Shown here piece by piece: positions 7,298 to 17,096 of a stretch of DNA of 64,000 bases (positions are counted from its first letter, which is position 1; the number at the start of each line of letters is the position of its first letter). Location: the NCBI GenBank assembly GCA_036702975.1, contig DATNPX010000042.1, positions 84,344 to 148,343 on the forward strand, in the 5' to 3' direction. A model generated the notes under the pieces. That model made no database searches. It saw nothing but the letters and a program-made list of their open reading frames with translations, and was not told where the DNA came from. Source of the DNA: DATNPX01 sp036702975. Its GTDB lineage: Bacteria > Cyanobacteriota > Vampirovibrionia > Obscuribacterales > Obscuribacteraceae. The position numbers were made by a program, and so were the translations under genes.

Positions 7298-10200
7298 ATG
7301 CGCGAGAACGTTCTTGCAACTGCTCTGCACCAGAGGTTTCTGGATTGCCCACAGTATGCTCGTCTTCTTGCTCGTACCGCACGAGCAGCTGTCGGTGAAT
7401 TGAATATATCCGGTCTTGCAGATTCGGCAAAATCGCTGATTCTGTCGGTTCTGATGCACGAGGTTAAACGCCCGTTTTTCCTGATTGTGCCAGACAACCA
7501 TGCCGGGGCGCGTTTTCAGCAAGAACTGACAAACCTGACTCGGTATCCGGTTTATTTTTACCCATTATCTGAAGTGTCGCCTTACGAGCAGGTCTTGAGC
7601 AGCCCTGACAACGTTTCGGCTCAGATGGAAGTATTGCAAAAGATTATTAACACGCCTGACGAACCGATGTTCGTTCTGGTGCCAGCGCGTGCATTGATGC
7701 AGCGCGTCCTCGATAGAGAAACTTTAGCCGCGAACAATTTCACACTTTCTGTCGGGCAGACGCTTGATCCCAAAGAGCTTTCTGCACGCCTTGTTCGACT
7801 GGGATATTCTCGCGAAACCCTGGTTTCTCTGCGCGGAGAATTCAGTATCAGGGGCGATATCATAGATATTTATCCATCGTCTGGAGCACCATTCCGCATA
7901 GAGCTTTTCGGTGATGAAATCGAGTCGATCCGGCTCTTCAACATCGAGAATCAACGCTCCGTCGAAGACACCAAAAGTGTCTTGATACCACCAAGATACT
8001 GGGTCATCCTCGACACGAAGAAGAAGGAAGAATTTCAGGCGCTCGTCGCCCAACTGCGAGCCGTGGCTGAAAAGACAATCGAAAGCCTCGGAGACAGCGC
8101 CGCTGCCGAGACGCTGCGCGCCGTCATGGAAAACGATTTGACCGGTTTTGAATCTGGTTCATATCCAGAATCGACTGAATACTACGCACCATTCGTGCAC
8201 AAAACTCTAACCACGCTGGTTGATTACCTGCCGGCGAATGCGCTCATCCTCTTTGATGAGTGGGACACTTTAATCATGTCTTTGACTTCTTATGAAGAGA
8301 AGCTGAATGCTTCCTACGAAGAGGGGCTATCGACTGGAAGACTGCTGCCACTACCGTCATTGCTGCATATGTCGGTTGAAGAAGTGACGCAAAAAATGAA
8401 AGAGCGTCAGCGTGTATATCTTTCCAGCTTGCCAATCTTTGACAATGAAATGCAAACCGGTCTGGTGCAATTCGATTGTCATTCAATCGAACGTTTTGGA
8501 AACCAGATGCAGGCGCTCGTCGAAAAAATTCGCCTCTGGCGAAAAGAAGGGCACCGCGTGCTCATTTCAACAGAGCAACCGCAGCGAATCCTGGGCTTGA
8601 TGAAGGAATGGGATATCGCCGCAACATACATTCCGGGACCGAAAGAAGGAACGCTCGCCAAAGATATCGCCGAACATGGTGCGACGGCAACCGACACTCC
8701 GGCTTCGCTAGGAGAGTTGCTCAATACGCCAGGCAAAACTGGTGGCGCCGGCGGTGCACAAGAGGTCTGGGTGACCAGGCACGGATTCCTGGGCGGATTT
8801 CGTCTTGAAGACGTGCAGCTGGTTTCAGTAACTGATGCTGAAATGTTTGGACTGAAGCGAAAACCCGCAGTCTACAGGCGACCGACGGCAGAAAAAACAT
8901 ACGACCGATTCACCTCGGTTGCCGACTTGAAAATCGGCGATTACGTCGTGCATATCAAGCAAGGTATTGGACAGTTTGTCGGCGTGCAGCGCATCAGCGT
9001 CGACGGTCAGCAAAGAGAATATTTGACGGTTCAATATTCCGGTGAAGATCGGCTTTATGTTCCGGTCGACCAGATCAACCTGCTTTCCCGCTATCGTGGC
9101 GCCGGTGAAAACGCACCGCGTCTGTCGAGATTGGGCGGAGCCGAATGGGAAAACGTCAAAAAGCGCGTCAAGAAATCAGTCAAAGCAGTGGCCGAAGATC
9201 TGGTCAATTTGTATGCGATGCGGGCCAAACAGGAAGGCTTCGCCGCCGTGCCTGACACGCCGTGGCAGTATGAGATGGAAGAGGCGTTCCGTTTCGAAGA
9301 GACACCGGACCAGTGGCAAGCAATTGTAGACACCAAACGAGATCTCGAATCTACAAAACCGATGGACCGACTGATCTGCGGAGACGTCGGTTTCGGCAAA
9401 ACCGAAGTGGCAGTGCGCGGCATTTTCAAAGCTGTCATGTCAGGCAAGCAAGCCGCGATTCTGGTTCCAACCACGATTCTTGCCCAGCAGCACTACAATA
9501 CGATGGCGGAACGATTCGCGCCATACCCGATCAGGGTCGGCTTGTTGAGCCGTTTCAAGAGCGCTAAAGAGCAGCGCGAAGTGGTTGTAAAACTTGCCTC
9601 TGGTGAATGTGACGTTGTCGTCGGCACACATCGAATGTTGCAAAAGGACATTCAGTTTAAAGACCTCGGCTTGATCGTCATAGACGAAGAACAGAGATTC
9701 GGCGTCGGTCACAAAGAGAAATTAAAACAGTTGCGCGTCATGGTAGACGTGCTGACGATGTCAGCGACTCCGATTCCGCGAACGCTGCACATGGCGCTCA
9801 CCGGCGCTCGCGACATGTCATTGATCAACACTCCACCGACCAATCGCGCCCCGATTAAAACATTCGTCGGTGAATACAAATTGCCTCTCGTTCGTACTGC
9901 CATCCTGCACGAGATGGAACGCGGTGGGCAAATATATGTTGTTCACAACCGCGTCGAAAGCATCGAAGCAATCGCCTTCGAAATCAAAACACTTGTGCCG
10001 GAAGCCCGCGTTATCGTCGGTCACGGACAGATGAACGAACGCGAGCTGGAAAACGTAATGCTCGATTTCGCCGCGCACTCTTACGACATTCTTGTTTGCA
10101 CAACGATTATCGAATCGGGATTGGACATTCCAAACGTCAATACGATCATCGTCAACGAAGCAGACAAACTTGGTCTGGCCCAGTTGTATCAGCTGAGAGG

Positions 10201-10963
10201 ACGCGTCGGACGAAGCGACGTTCAGGCGTATGCCTATTGCTTGTATCGTCCGCAAAAAGTCTTGAGCGAAACAGCGCAAAATAGATTGAAAGCGATTCGA
10301 GAATTTACATCACTGGGTTCCGGTTACCAGATTGCATTGCGCGACATGGAAATTCGCGGAGTAGGAAATATTCTCGGCGCCGAACAACACGGACACATGG
10401 TATCAGTCGGGTTCGATCTTTACTGTAAATTGCTGGAAGAATCTGTCGCTGAACTGAAAGGTGAAGCAGTATCGATTGATGCGGATACGCAAGTGGATAT
10501 CAACGTAACTGCGTTCATTCCTGAATCGTATGTATCAGATAACGAACAACGCTTGATTGAATACAAACGTCTGGCAGATGTGAAAACTGAGCGCCAGCTC
10601 GATATGTTGCTTGAGGAATGGCAGGATCGTTTTGGCAATCCACCGCAAGAAGCACTGCAACTTACATCAGTGGTGCGCCTGCGACTATTGTCAAGCAAAG
10701 CCGGTGTTACCGCCATTAAACCAGAGGCACAGGGAATTCGCCTGTCGGTAAATTTCCGCCTGCAGCAGTGGTTACCGATTCAAGCTCGATTGCCGAAACA
10801 TTTAGCGTCACGCACCACATACAAGCCAGGAGCGGCTGGTGGAGCGGGTCCTACGCCATACATTCTGGTCAGATCTCAAGGCGTTTCGCCGCCTGAACAA
10901 CTGGATTTGCTCCAAGAACTGCTAAGTGCTATGGTTTCTAATAGTCAAGAAAAAGCCAGTTGA
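7298..10963 (+). CDS. mfd: transcription-repair coupling factor Mfd
   Basis: Mfd is an ATP-driven translocase that removes RNA polymerase stalled at DNA lesions and recruits UvrA. The 1221 residues include a UvrB-like N-terminal module (about 20-230, with PVYFYPLSEVSPYEQ), an RNA-polymerase-interacting domain (about 545-610, DYVVHIKQGIGQFVGVQ), the helicase core with Walker A GDVGFGKTE (about 694), a DEEQ box (about 795) and RGRVGRS motif VI (about 967), and a TRCF domain at the C-terminus. It is somewhat longer than the E. coli protein (1148). Extra length includes Gly-rich insertions near residue 480 (TGGAGGA) and 1180 (AAGGAG). The ATG at 7298 has no strong ribosome binding site. A foldase lipoprotein gene follows after 32 bases, suggesting cotranscription. 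Confidence 0.97.
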   Translation: MRENVLATALHQRFLDCPQYARLLARTARAAVGELNISGLADSAKSLILSVLMHEVKRPFFLIVPDNHAGARFQQELTNLTRYPVYFYPLSEVSPYEQVLSSPDNVSAQMEVLQKIINTPDEPMFVLVPARALMQRVLDRETLAANNFTLSVGQTLDPKELSARLVRLGYSRETLVSLRGEFSIRGDIIDIYPSSGAPFRIELFGDEIESIRLFNIENQRSVEDTKSVLIPPRYWVILDTKKKEEFQALVAQLRAVAEKTIESLGDSAAAETLRAVMENDLTGFESGSYPESTEYYAPFVHKTLTTLVDYLPANALILFDEWDTLIMSLTSYEEKLNASYEEGLSTGRLLPLPSLLHMSVEEVTQKMKERQRVYLSSLPIFDNEMQTGLVQFDCHSIERFGNQMQALVEKIRLWRKEGHRVLISTEQPQRILGLMKEWDIAATYIPGPKEGTLAKDIAEHGATATDTPASLGELLNTPGKTGGAGGAQEVWVTRHGFLGGFRLEDVQLVSVTDAEMFGLKRKPAVYRRPTAEKTYDRFTSVADLKIGDYVVHIKQGIGQFVGVQRISVDGQQREYLTVQYSGEDRLYVPVDQINLLSRYRGAGENAPRLSRLGGAEWENVKKRVKKSVKAVAEDLVNLYAMRAKQEGFAAVPDTPWQYEMEEAFRFEETPDQWQAIVDTKRDLESTKPMDRLICGDVGFGKTEVAVRGIFKAVMSGKQAAILVPTTILAQQHYNTMAERFAPYPIRVGLLSRFKSAKEQREVVVKLASGECDVVVGTHRMLQKDIQFKDLGLIVIDEEQRFGVGHKEKLKQLRVMVDVLTMSATPIPRTLHMALTGARDMSLINTPPTNRAPIKTFVGEYKLPLVRTAILHEMERGGQIYVVHNRVESIEAIAFEIKTLVPEARVIVGHGQMNERELENVMLDFAAHSYDILVCTTIIESGLDIPNVNTIIVNEADKLGLAQLYQLRGRVGRSDVQAYAYCLYRPQKVLSETAQNRLKAIREFTSLGSGYQIALRDMEIRGVGNILGAEQHGHMVSVGFDLYCKLLEESVAELKGEAVSIDADTQVDINVTAFIPESYVSDNEQRLIEYKRLADVKTERQLDMLLEEWQDRFGNPPQEALQLTSVVRLRLLSSKAGVTAIKPEAQGIRLSVNFRLQQWLPIQARLPKHLASRTTYKPGAAGGAGPTPYILVRSQGVSPPEQLDLLQELLSAMVSNSQEKAS

Positions 10964-10995
10964 GAATCTTGACTATCCTCGGAAAAAACTGAAGG

Positions 10996-12468
10996 GTGAG
11001 TGTCTTGAAAACGAGAACAGTGAATGGAAATGGTGTCGCACCACTCGTGGTGGTAACACTATCCTTTAGCGTGATGTTGCTTTCCAGTTGCGGCAAAACC
11101 GACGAGAAAGTTGACGCTACAAAGACAAGCACTGCAACAACAACATCCACGACAACTACAACTTCGGCCACACCAGACGCTAAGGCTGGTGCCAAGTCAG
11201 AAGAAACTGAAAGCGGTTTGCTGCCCCAGCTAGAGGCAGCGCGCAAACAGATAAAACTCGGAAAAATGCCGGACTCTGATGTCATCTGCACTGTTGCTGG
11301 AACGCCTATCACTGTTGGTTTGTACCGAAGAACATTGATGCAGGAAGAAGAGCAGATTCAAACGAGGCTTAGCGCCGACCAGGGAGCCCAGCAAGCGCTC
11401 ATCGCCGAATCAAAAAAGGATGGCATCGCACTAACCGAAGACGAGCGTAAAAGGCTGATTGAAACTGCGACCAAAGCCGAAAATGTGAGCGGCGGAATTG
11501 TCAAAAAGCATCTTGAATCTGTGCATGAAACAACTGCACACTTTAATCAGTATGTGCTGGACCTCGGTCTTGCCTTCAAAGTCGCTGCCGCGAAAGTGGA
11601 AAAGGTTCTGTTGCATCAACTTGTAGATCGCGAGATTCTCTGCGGCGCAGCGAGAACGAAAGGCTACGGTGCAGGTGCTTACAACGTTTACCTGGATGCG
11701 AAGAAAAATAAAGCCTACGACAAAATGATCGAGGCAGGCTACAACAAGGATCAAATTCGCGACGACATTGTGCAGGGCGAACTGGTCAGAAAAATGCTGG
11801 AGAATATTCGCAAAACTGCGGTGGTTTCTGACGCCGATGTCAAAGCTCTCTACGAACAAAACAAAGACAAGTTCAAGCACGGCGATATGGTCAAGCTCAG
11901 TCAGATCATTATCGCTGCACCATCGAAAGATACGCCGCAGCAGCCAAGCATGCGTACACAGCTCAAACAACAAGATCCAAAACTATCTGCTTCAGACCTG
12001 GATAAGAAACTGAAAATCGTTGAGCAACAACAGAAACAGAAAGCTCAAGATCTGCTCGATAAGGCTCTGAAAGGCGAAGACTTCGCCAAACTTGCAAATG
12101 AAAACACCGATGATATTGCGACCCGAGCCGCCAAACTCGGCGGCGACATGGGCTTCCTCGACAAAGATCACATGCTCAAAGAATTCGCCTCCAAGGTCGA
12201 TACTATGAAGGTCGGTCAGGTTTATCCGAGTTTGATTACCAGCGATTTTGGCTATCACATCATCAAAATGACCGACAAAAAACCTGGCGGCGTGCAGCCG
12301 TTGTCAGAGGTGAAGGATGCAATGAAAGCCTACTTGCAGCAAGCCGCGGAGCAAAAGGCGTTGCACGAGTGGTTGGTCGAGCATCGCAAATCGACAGACG
12401 TCAAATTGTCGCCCGAATTCCAGGCACTGGTCGACGGCACAGATAAGAGTAAAAGCAAAGCTCAGTAA
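10996..12468 (+). CDS. PpiC/SurA-type peptidyl-prolyl isomerase lipoprotein
   Basis: This envelope foldase of about 490 residues catalyses cis-trans proline isomerisation. It has a lipoprotein signal (hydrophobic segment ending in the lipobox LLSSC), a Thr-rich linker (about 40-65), a SurA_N-like helical region (about 90-290) and a parvulin domain (about 290-415; LSQIIIAAPS, GGDMGFLDKD, SDFGYHIIKM). The GTG at 10996 overlaps the purine tract GAAGGGTGAG. A TTG at 11005 sits at better distance from that tract and may be the true start, giving a protein three residues shorter. It follows mfd closely, and a TPR gene with its own possible promoter comes next. Confidence 0.88.
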   Translation: MSVLKTRTVNGNGVAPLVVVTLSFSVMLLSSCGKTDEKVDATKTSTATTTSTTTTTSATPDAKAGAKSEETESGLLPQLEAARKQIKLGKMPDSDVICTVAGTPITVGLYRRTLMQEEEQIQTRLSADQGAQQALIAESKKDGIALTEDERKRLIETATKAENVSGGIVKKHLESVHETTAHFNQYVLDLGLAFKVAAAKVEKVLLHQLVDREILCGAARTKGYGAGAYNVYLDAKKNKAYDKMIEAGYNKDQIRDDIVQGELVRKMLENIRKTAVVSDADVKALYEQNKDKFKHGDMVKLSQIIIAAPSKDTPQQPSMRTQLKQQDPKLSASDLDKKLKIVEQQQKQKAQDLLDKALKGEDFAKLANENTDDIATRAAKLGGDMGFLDKDHMLKEFASKVDTMKVGQVYPSLITSDFGYHIIKMTDKKPGGVQPLSEVKDAMKAYLQQAAEQKALHEWLVEHRKSTDVKLSPEFQALVDGTDKSKSKAQ

Positions 12469-12510
12469 GGATTTTGAGCCCTCAACAGCGCAACTGTCCT
12501 CGTTATGAAC

Positions 12511-12516
12511 TATAAT
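12511..12516 (+). promoter_or_regulatory. candidate -10 element (TATAAT) for the TPR gene
   Basis: A consensus TATAAT lies 34 bases before the preferred ATG at 12550, which would give a short leader. No good -35 hexamer is present at 16-18 bases upstream, so support is limited. Confidence 0.35.
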
Positions 12517-12549
12517 TCGGCGAGATGTGCATATCTTGCCGAGGTTAAT

Positions 12550-13449
12550 ATGATCAGACCAAAGTCAGCTTCCATAAGTCTCCTTGCAACTCTTTTCCTC
12601 ATGAACTGCGGCGTTCAGAGCTTTGCAGCGGACGATAGCAAAAAATCAGATGACAAGCCAAAAAAAGGTGAGGTGTCGAGCAAAGTCGCAGCAGACGCAT
12701 TCGAAGCTAACAAAGCCGGAACCGCACTGGTTGTCAAAGGCGATTTTAAAGAAGCAGTTTCTAAATTTGATGAAGCAATCAAGCTGAATCCAAAGTATGG
12801 TCGAGCTTACAGCAACCGCGCCGCAGCCTACGCCGGTCTGGGCGATTTCAAACAAGCAGAAAAAGATGCATCGAAGGCAATCAGCATTCGACCACAGATG
12901 GGTCACGCCTACTTGAACCGCTCCTGGGCCGAAAACAAACTCGGCGAATTTTCAAAAGCTTTGAAAGATGCGGAGAAAGCAATCGAGTTGGATAAAGACG
13001 ATGCAATGGCATATGTCAACAGATCACACGCTCTCAACAAATTAGGACGACAGAAAGATGCTGTCGATGCGGCTTCAAAAGCCCTGGAAATTTCTCCAAA
13101 TCTGCCACTCGCGCTGATTAACCGCTCGCACGCTTACAGCGACATCGGAGAAAACGGCAAAGCGCTTGAAGATGCTAACAAAGCTGTAGAACTCGCTCCA
13201 AAAAAAGGTCTGGCATGGAGCAATCGTGCTCACGCCAAAATGCACAAGGGTGACTGGCAGGGCGTGATCGATGACTGCAACAAAGCCATCGAACTGAATT
13301 CAAAACTGGGCATTGCCTACTGGAACCGAGCTTTCGCTTACGACAAACTGGGCAAGAAAGACCCAGCAAAAGACGACATGCAGAAAGCTGCTGATCTGGG
13401 TGTTACCAACAACGACGTGAAGGAATTCAAAAAGAAAAAGCAATCGTGA
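12550..13449 (+). CDS. secreted TPR-repeat protein
   Basis: The 299-residue protein has a signal peptide (SISLLATLFLMNCGVQSFA, cleavage about residue 27), a short Lys/Asp-rich linker and about seven consecutive TPRs covering residues 45-290. Repeat examples are AYSNRAAAYAGLGDFKQAEK and AYVNRSHALNKLGRQKDAVD. The ATG at 12550 is chosen because GAGG lies six bases upstream. An in-frame ATG at 12505 would lie upstream of the candidate -10 box. The cysteine in LMNC is not in a good lipobox. It probably acts as an envelope or periplasmic scaffold. The C-terminus is strongly basic (EFKKKKQS). Confidence 0.85.
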   Translation: MIRPKSASISLLATLFLMNCGVQSFAADDSKKSDDKPKKGEVSSKVAADAFEANKAGTALVVKGDFKEAVSKFDEAIKLNPKYGRAYSNRAAAYAGLGDFKQAEKDASKAISIRPQMGHAYLNRSWAENKLGEFSKALKDAEKAIELDKDDAMAYVNRSHALNKLGRQKDAVDAASKALEISPNLPLALINRSHAYSDIGENGKALEDANKAVELAPKKGLAWSNRAHAKMHKGDWQGVIDDCNKAIELNSKLGIAYWNRAFAYDKLGKKDPAKDDMQKAADLGVTNNDVKEFKKKKQS

Positions 13450-13460
13450 TAGTTGCGATT

Positions 13461-13481
13461 AAGCCTGATTCGATGAGGCTT
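13461..13481 (+). terminator. weak hairpin after the TPR gene
   Basis: AAGCCT and AGGCTT form a 6-bp stem with a nine-base loop, followed by TAATCT with no proper T-run. It starts 12 bases after the stop codon. It may act as a weak terminator or processing site. Confidence 0.35.
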
Positions 13482-13569
13482 TAATCTGGATAACTTACGT
13501 AACTACGAATTGAACTCCATTCAAAGCACCCAATCATTTCAAACAATCGAACAAACGGAGAAGTCATAA

Positions 13570-13932
13570 ATGTCGATTTCCAATTTCAAAAAACCCTTAT
13601 TGATCGCATCAGCGGTTGCATTTGCTTCCTTCGCTCCAGTACTGGCAGACTCTGAATCAGGTGGCTTCGTATTTGGTGGCGGCGATTCCGAAAGCGGCGG
13701 CTTCTACAACTCAGGCGGCTCGTCATTCTCTGGTGGCGTACGCAACTCAGGCGGCTTCTCAGAATCTGGCGGCGTGCTGAATTCAGGCGCAGAATCAGAC
13801 TCAGGCGGAATCGCCAATATCGGCGCCAACTCAGAATCTGGTGGACCTCGCGCTACCGGAGCTGAAAACGATTCCGGCTATGCTGTCAAAAACTTGCTCG
13901 ACAACCCATATACGAAGAACTACCACTGGTAA
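13570..13932 (+). CDS. small secreted Ser-Gly-Gly repeat protein
   Basis: The 120-residue protein begins with a clear signal peptide (KKPLLIASAVAFASFAPVLA, cleavage about residue 26). The mature part is almost wholly a degenerate repeat built on SGG or SGGxxNxG (SESGGF, YNSGGS, RNSGGF, LNSGAE, ANIGAN), with Glu/Asp spread between units, and ends in an aromatic/basic tail (NPYTKNYHW). GGAG lies upstream of the ATG at proper distance. No family is recognised. Composition fits a flexible acidic surface or matrix protein, perhaps ion-binding or self-assembling, but this is inference. AATTCGG-rich sequence follows the stop codon. Confidence 0.8.
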   Translation: MSISNFKKPLLIASAVAFASFAPVLADSESGGFVFGGGDSESGGFYNSGGSSFSGGVRNSGGFSESGGVLNSGAESDSGGIANIGANSESGGPRATGAENDSGYAVKNLLDNPYTKNYHW

Positions 13933-14032
13933 TTCGGCAGTTCGGCAAATTCGATTAATAGGTTATTCCGTAGTTTCGGGTAATTCGATAATTCGGGTAA
14001 TCCGAACCAAGCACAAGCTACCTTTGAACGCT

Positions 14033-16510
14033 CTACTCTGCGATCGGCATAGGTAGTTCGTCAACAATTTTAGCTAGCAATTCAAATGAGCGCTCCAGGC
14101 GGTTGAAGTGCAGCGGTATCGCCTGCCAATCATCGGCTTTACCGGCGAATTCGAGTTCCTTGCTGATTGCAGAAACTTTCATCGCCCCCATTCCAGCTGC
14201 AGCACCTTTGATTTCGTGTGCTTTATCAATTAAGTGCCGCAATTCCTTCTGGCGAATTGCGCTGCGAATCTCTTCCAGAGACTTTCGAGTCGACGAAATA
14301 AAGAGCGGCATCAGCTCTGCCAGCAGATCCTCGGGCAGAACCATTTCCAGATCCTCCAGCCTATCCACATCTGTTGCAGCACCGCCGATAGTATCTTTAT
14401 TTTCAGACCATCTAGCGAGCATCTTGGCCATCTTATCGAGCGAAGTCGGCTTGCTCAGGTAGTCGTCCATTCCGGCAGCGATGCACTTTTCGCGATCACC
14501 TTCCATGGCATGCGCGGTCAAGCCGATGATCGGAATATGTTTGCCGGTCATCGTTTCGGACTTTCGAATCACGTTGGTTGTTTCGAATCCGTCCATATCA
14601 GGCATCTGACAATCCATCAGTACCAGGGCATACTCTCGTCGCTTCAATTCTTCAATTGCTTTTCTGCCACTACCAACAGCAATTGATGAATATCCCAATT
14701 TCTTCAGCTGCAAAATTGCCACTTTCTGATTGACGGGATTATCTTCGGCGATAAGGACGGTACCTTTGTCGAGAGCAGCATCCGTAGCAGCTCTATCAAG
14801 CCTGAAAACCTCTTTGGCGACGTCATCAGTAATCATCACTTTAGCAATGGAATTGAAAAGTCGCGATTGCTGAACCGGTTTTGTCAGGTATGCGGAGAAA
14901 CCTGATTCGAGCGCCTTTTCGCCCTGATTCTTAATATCGTATCCGGTGCACAAGAACACTTTCGTGTTCTTCAGCGCCTTATCCTGCTGAATCCGCTTCA
15001 ATAAATTGAAGCCATCGTGCTCAGGCATAGCCAGGTCAGTGATGACGATATCATATGGATTTTTCGCTCGGGCACGCTCTTTCAACATTTTCAAAGCGGC
15101 GTCAACGCTGCTGGCAGAATCGCAATTCATTCCCCATGACTTTACGTAAGCTTCAATAATTGTGCGCGCACTGTCCTGGTCGTCGACAACCAGAACACGA
15201 GTGCTCTCCAATCGCTCAGGGTCAAGTGGTGAACTGGCGGCGGCTGGTCCCACTTCAAAAGGCACTTCAAACCAGAAGAGCGAACCTTCGCCTACAGAGC
15301 TGGCCACGCCGATACGCCCACCCATAAGCTCGACGAGCCGTTTGGAAATCGACAGACCCAGTCCCGTTCCACCGAAGCGTCTTGTTGTGGATCCATCAGC
15401 TTGGGAGAACGGTCGAAACAGACGATCGATAGCGTCTGGCGATAAACCGATGCCGGTATCTTTCACACCGAAAGTAATCAGCACCTTGCTAGCACCGTTG
15501 GATGCATCAGATTTGGTGGCACGAATAACAACTTCACCCTTCTCGGTGAACTTCATGGCGTTGCCGATTAGATTGAGCAGAACCTGCCGCAGTCGCCCGG
15601 AATCGCCCTTTAAGACTCGCGGCAGTTCAGGATCGATGAAGGTCATGACGGCAATATTTTTGTATCGAGCCTGCTCGCTCAATAACTCCGCCGTTCCTTC
15701 AACAAGCGGAATCAATTCGAAATCGATAATTTCAAGATCGAGCTTTCCCGCCTCGATTTTGGAGAGGTCCAGAATATCATTAATGATGATCAACAGAGCC
15801 TGGGCGGATTCTCTAATGATACGCGCGAACTCACGCTGCTCAGTGGTCAACGAAGTATGCAGAAGTAATTCGGCCATACCGATCACTCCATTCATTGGTG
15901 TGCGAATTTCATGACTCATGTTGGCCAGAAATTCAGTCTTCAAGCGGTCTGCCTTCTGCAATTGACGGCTGCGCTCTTCGAGTAACTCGGTTTCCATCTC
16001 TTGCCGAAGCAATTCTTGATGAATCAATTGTTTCTCTGTTTCGAGTCGATCTTTCTCTTCTTTGGCGCGTTGTTTTTCGATTTCGGCAATCAGCTCGGCC
16101 TGCCGTTTGATCTCCTGCGTCTTTTTAAACAAGTCAACGAACACGCTCACTTTCGATTTCAGCACCTCGGCATTAAACGGTTTGACAATGAAGTCAACCG
16201 CTCCCAGTGAATAACCGAGTGATCTATCGGCATCCTCGGTGTACATCGCGGTCAGAAAAATAATTGGAGTGTGCTTTGAATTTTCTCGCTGCCTGAACAG
16301 AGATGCAGTTTCAAAACCATTCATTCCAGGCATGTTAACGTCGAGAATGACAATGGCAAAATCATCATGCAGAAGTGCTTTCAGCGCGTCTTTTCCAGAA
16401 TGCGCTTTGACAATATTTTGGCCAAGCGCTTCTAGAACAGCCTCTAGAGCCATCAAGTTTTCTGGCTGATCGTCGACGACCAGTATGTTAACCGGTTGCT
16501 CTGGAAGCAC
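14033..16510 (-). CDS. hybrid sensor histidine kinase, REC-HisKA-HATPase-REC-REC-HPt
   Basis: The 825 residues read as a receiver (1-125, phospho-Asp D57 in VILDVNMPG), a coiled coil (about 125-195), a HisKA dimerisation domain (MSHEIRTPMNG), a HATPase_c domain (N-box NLIGNAMKF, DTGIGL, GGTGLGLSISK), two more receivers (VITDLAMPEHDG; VLMDCQMPDMDG) and a C-terminal histidine phosphotransfer domain (AHEIKGAAAGMG). It has no membrane segment, so it is cytosolic and probably receives input from the upstream kinase or the CheB/CheR proteins through its N-terminal receiver. The start is a GTG overlapping the end of cheB by 23 bases, so the genes are cotranscribed and probably coupled. An internal multi-step phosphorelay is likely; its final target is not visible here. 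Confidence 0.93.
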   Translation of the reverse strand: MLPEQPVNILVVDDQPENLMALEAVLEALGQNIVKAHSGKDALKALLHDDFAIVILDVNMPGMNGFETASLFRQRENSKHTPIIFLTAMYTEDADRSLGYSLGAVDFIVKPFNAEVLKSKVSVFVDLFKKTQEIKRQAELIAEIEKQRAKEEKDRLETEKQLIHQELLRQEMETELLEERSRQLQKADRLKTEFLANMSHEIRTPMNGVIGMAELLLHTSLTTEQREFARIIRESAQALLIIINDILDLSKIEAGKLDLEIIDFELIPLVEGTAELLSEQARYKNIAVMTFIDPELPRVLKGDSGRLRQVLLNLIGNAMKFTEKGEVVIRATKSDASNGASKVLITFGVKDTGIGLSPDAIDRLFRPFSQADGSTTRRFGGTGLGLSISKRLVELMGGRIGVASSVGEGSLFWFEVPFEVGPAAASSPLDPERLESTRVLVVDDQDSARTIIEAYVKSWGMNCDSASSVDAALKMLKERARAKNPYDIVITDLAMPEHDGFNLLKRIQQDKALKNTKVFLCTGYDIKNQGEKALESGFSAYLTKPVQQSRLFNSIAKVMITDDVAKEVFRLDRAATDAALDKGTVLIAEDNPVNQKVAILQLKKLGYSSIAVGSGRKAIEELKRREYALVLMDCQMPDMDGFETTNVIRKSETMTGKHIPIIGLTAHAMEGDREKCIAAGMDDYLSKPTSLDKMAKMLARWSENKDTIGGAATDVDRLEDLEMVLPEDLLAELMPLFISSTRKSLEEIRSAIRQKELRHLIDKAHEIKGAAAGMGAMKVSAISKELEFAGKADDWQAIPLHFNRLERSFELLAKIVDELPMPIAE

Positions 16511-17096
16511 GATTCGCCCCTCCTTCGCGCACGATGTTAGAGATGAAGGGGCCTATCTCTTCAAGGTTCATCACCCGGGCTTTTACAGTTGCCGCTACCG
16601 CGCATTTTGGAAGCGTATCTTTTTCAGCAGTGGCGGGATCCTGAATCACTACAAGACCGCCTCTGCTTTCAACGCTGGCTGCTCCCTCGGCACCATCACG
16701 ACTGGCACCAGTAAGCACGATGCAGATCACCCCGCTACCATAGGTACGTGCGGCCGAGTCAAAGGCGACATCTATAGACGGACGAGCATAAGTGACTGGC
16801 TCATCAGCAGACAATGCGATGCAGTCGTGTTCAATCAGTACATGATAGTCTGCAGGTGCAAGATAAATGCGATTCATGTTCAACGGAGTTTTGTCCTCCG
16901 CCTCTTCGATGCGCCGCTTAGTGTAGCGCTGCATCATGTTCGTCAGCACATTATCCATGCTTACCTCTGCCTTTTGTTCTCTATGTTGGATGAGAACAAT
17001 TGGCACGGTGCAGTCATCTGAAATTCCAGCGAGCAGGGTTTTGGTGGCAGATAAGCCACCGAGAGAACAACCAACAATGATGAGTTTGTAGCTCAT
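16488..17096 (-). CDS. cheB: CheB-type protein-glutamate methylesterase, catalytic domain only
   Basis: CheB removes methyl groups from glutamates of chemoreceptors or similar signalling proteins. The 202 residues contain only the esterase domain. The triad is visible as S11 (GCSLGG), H38 (IQHRE) and D134 (LTGASRDG). The usual N-terminal receiver is missing, so activity would not be controlled by direct phosphorylation of this protein. The preferred start is the ATG that overlaps the cheR stop codon (TGATG) with AGAGG eight bases upstream. A GTG three codons earlier is possible. It overlaps both neighbours and is clearly part of the operon. Confidence 0.9.
   Translation of the reverse strand: MSYKLIIVGCSLGGLSATKTLLAGISDDCTVPIVLIQHREQKAEVSMDNVLTNMMQRYTKRRIEEAEDKTPLNMNRIYLAPADYHVLIEHDCIALSADEPVTYARPSIDVAFDSAARTYGSGVICIVLTGASRDGAEGAASVESRGGLVVIQDPATAEKDTLPKCAVAATVKARVMNLEEIGPFISNIVREGGANRASRATG

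Noticed and set aside
13931..14010. AATTCGG-rich stretch after the SGG-repeat gene as a regulatory tandem repeat
   Set aside because: The copies are very uneven in length and sequence; it could be simple low-complexity drift.
15162..15914. 250-codon plus-strand frame opposite the second hybrid kinase gene
   Set aside because: It is the antisense of the HisKA/HATPase region, with Ser/Arg-rich composition as expected from a shadow frame.
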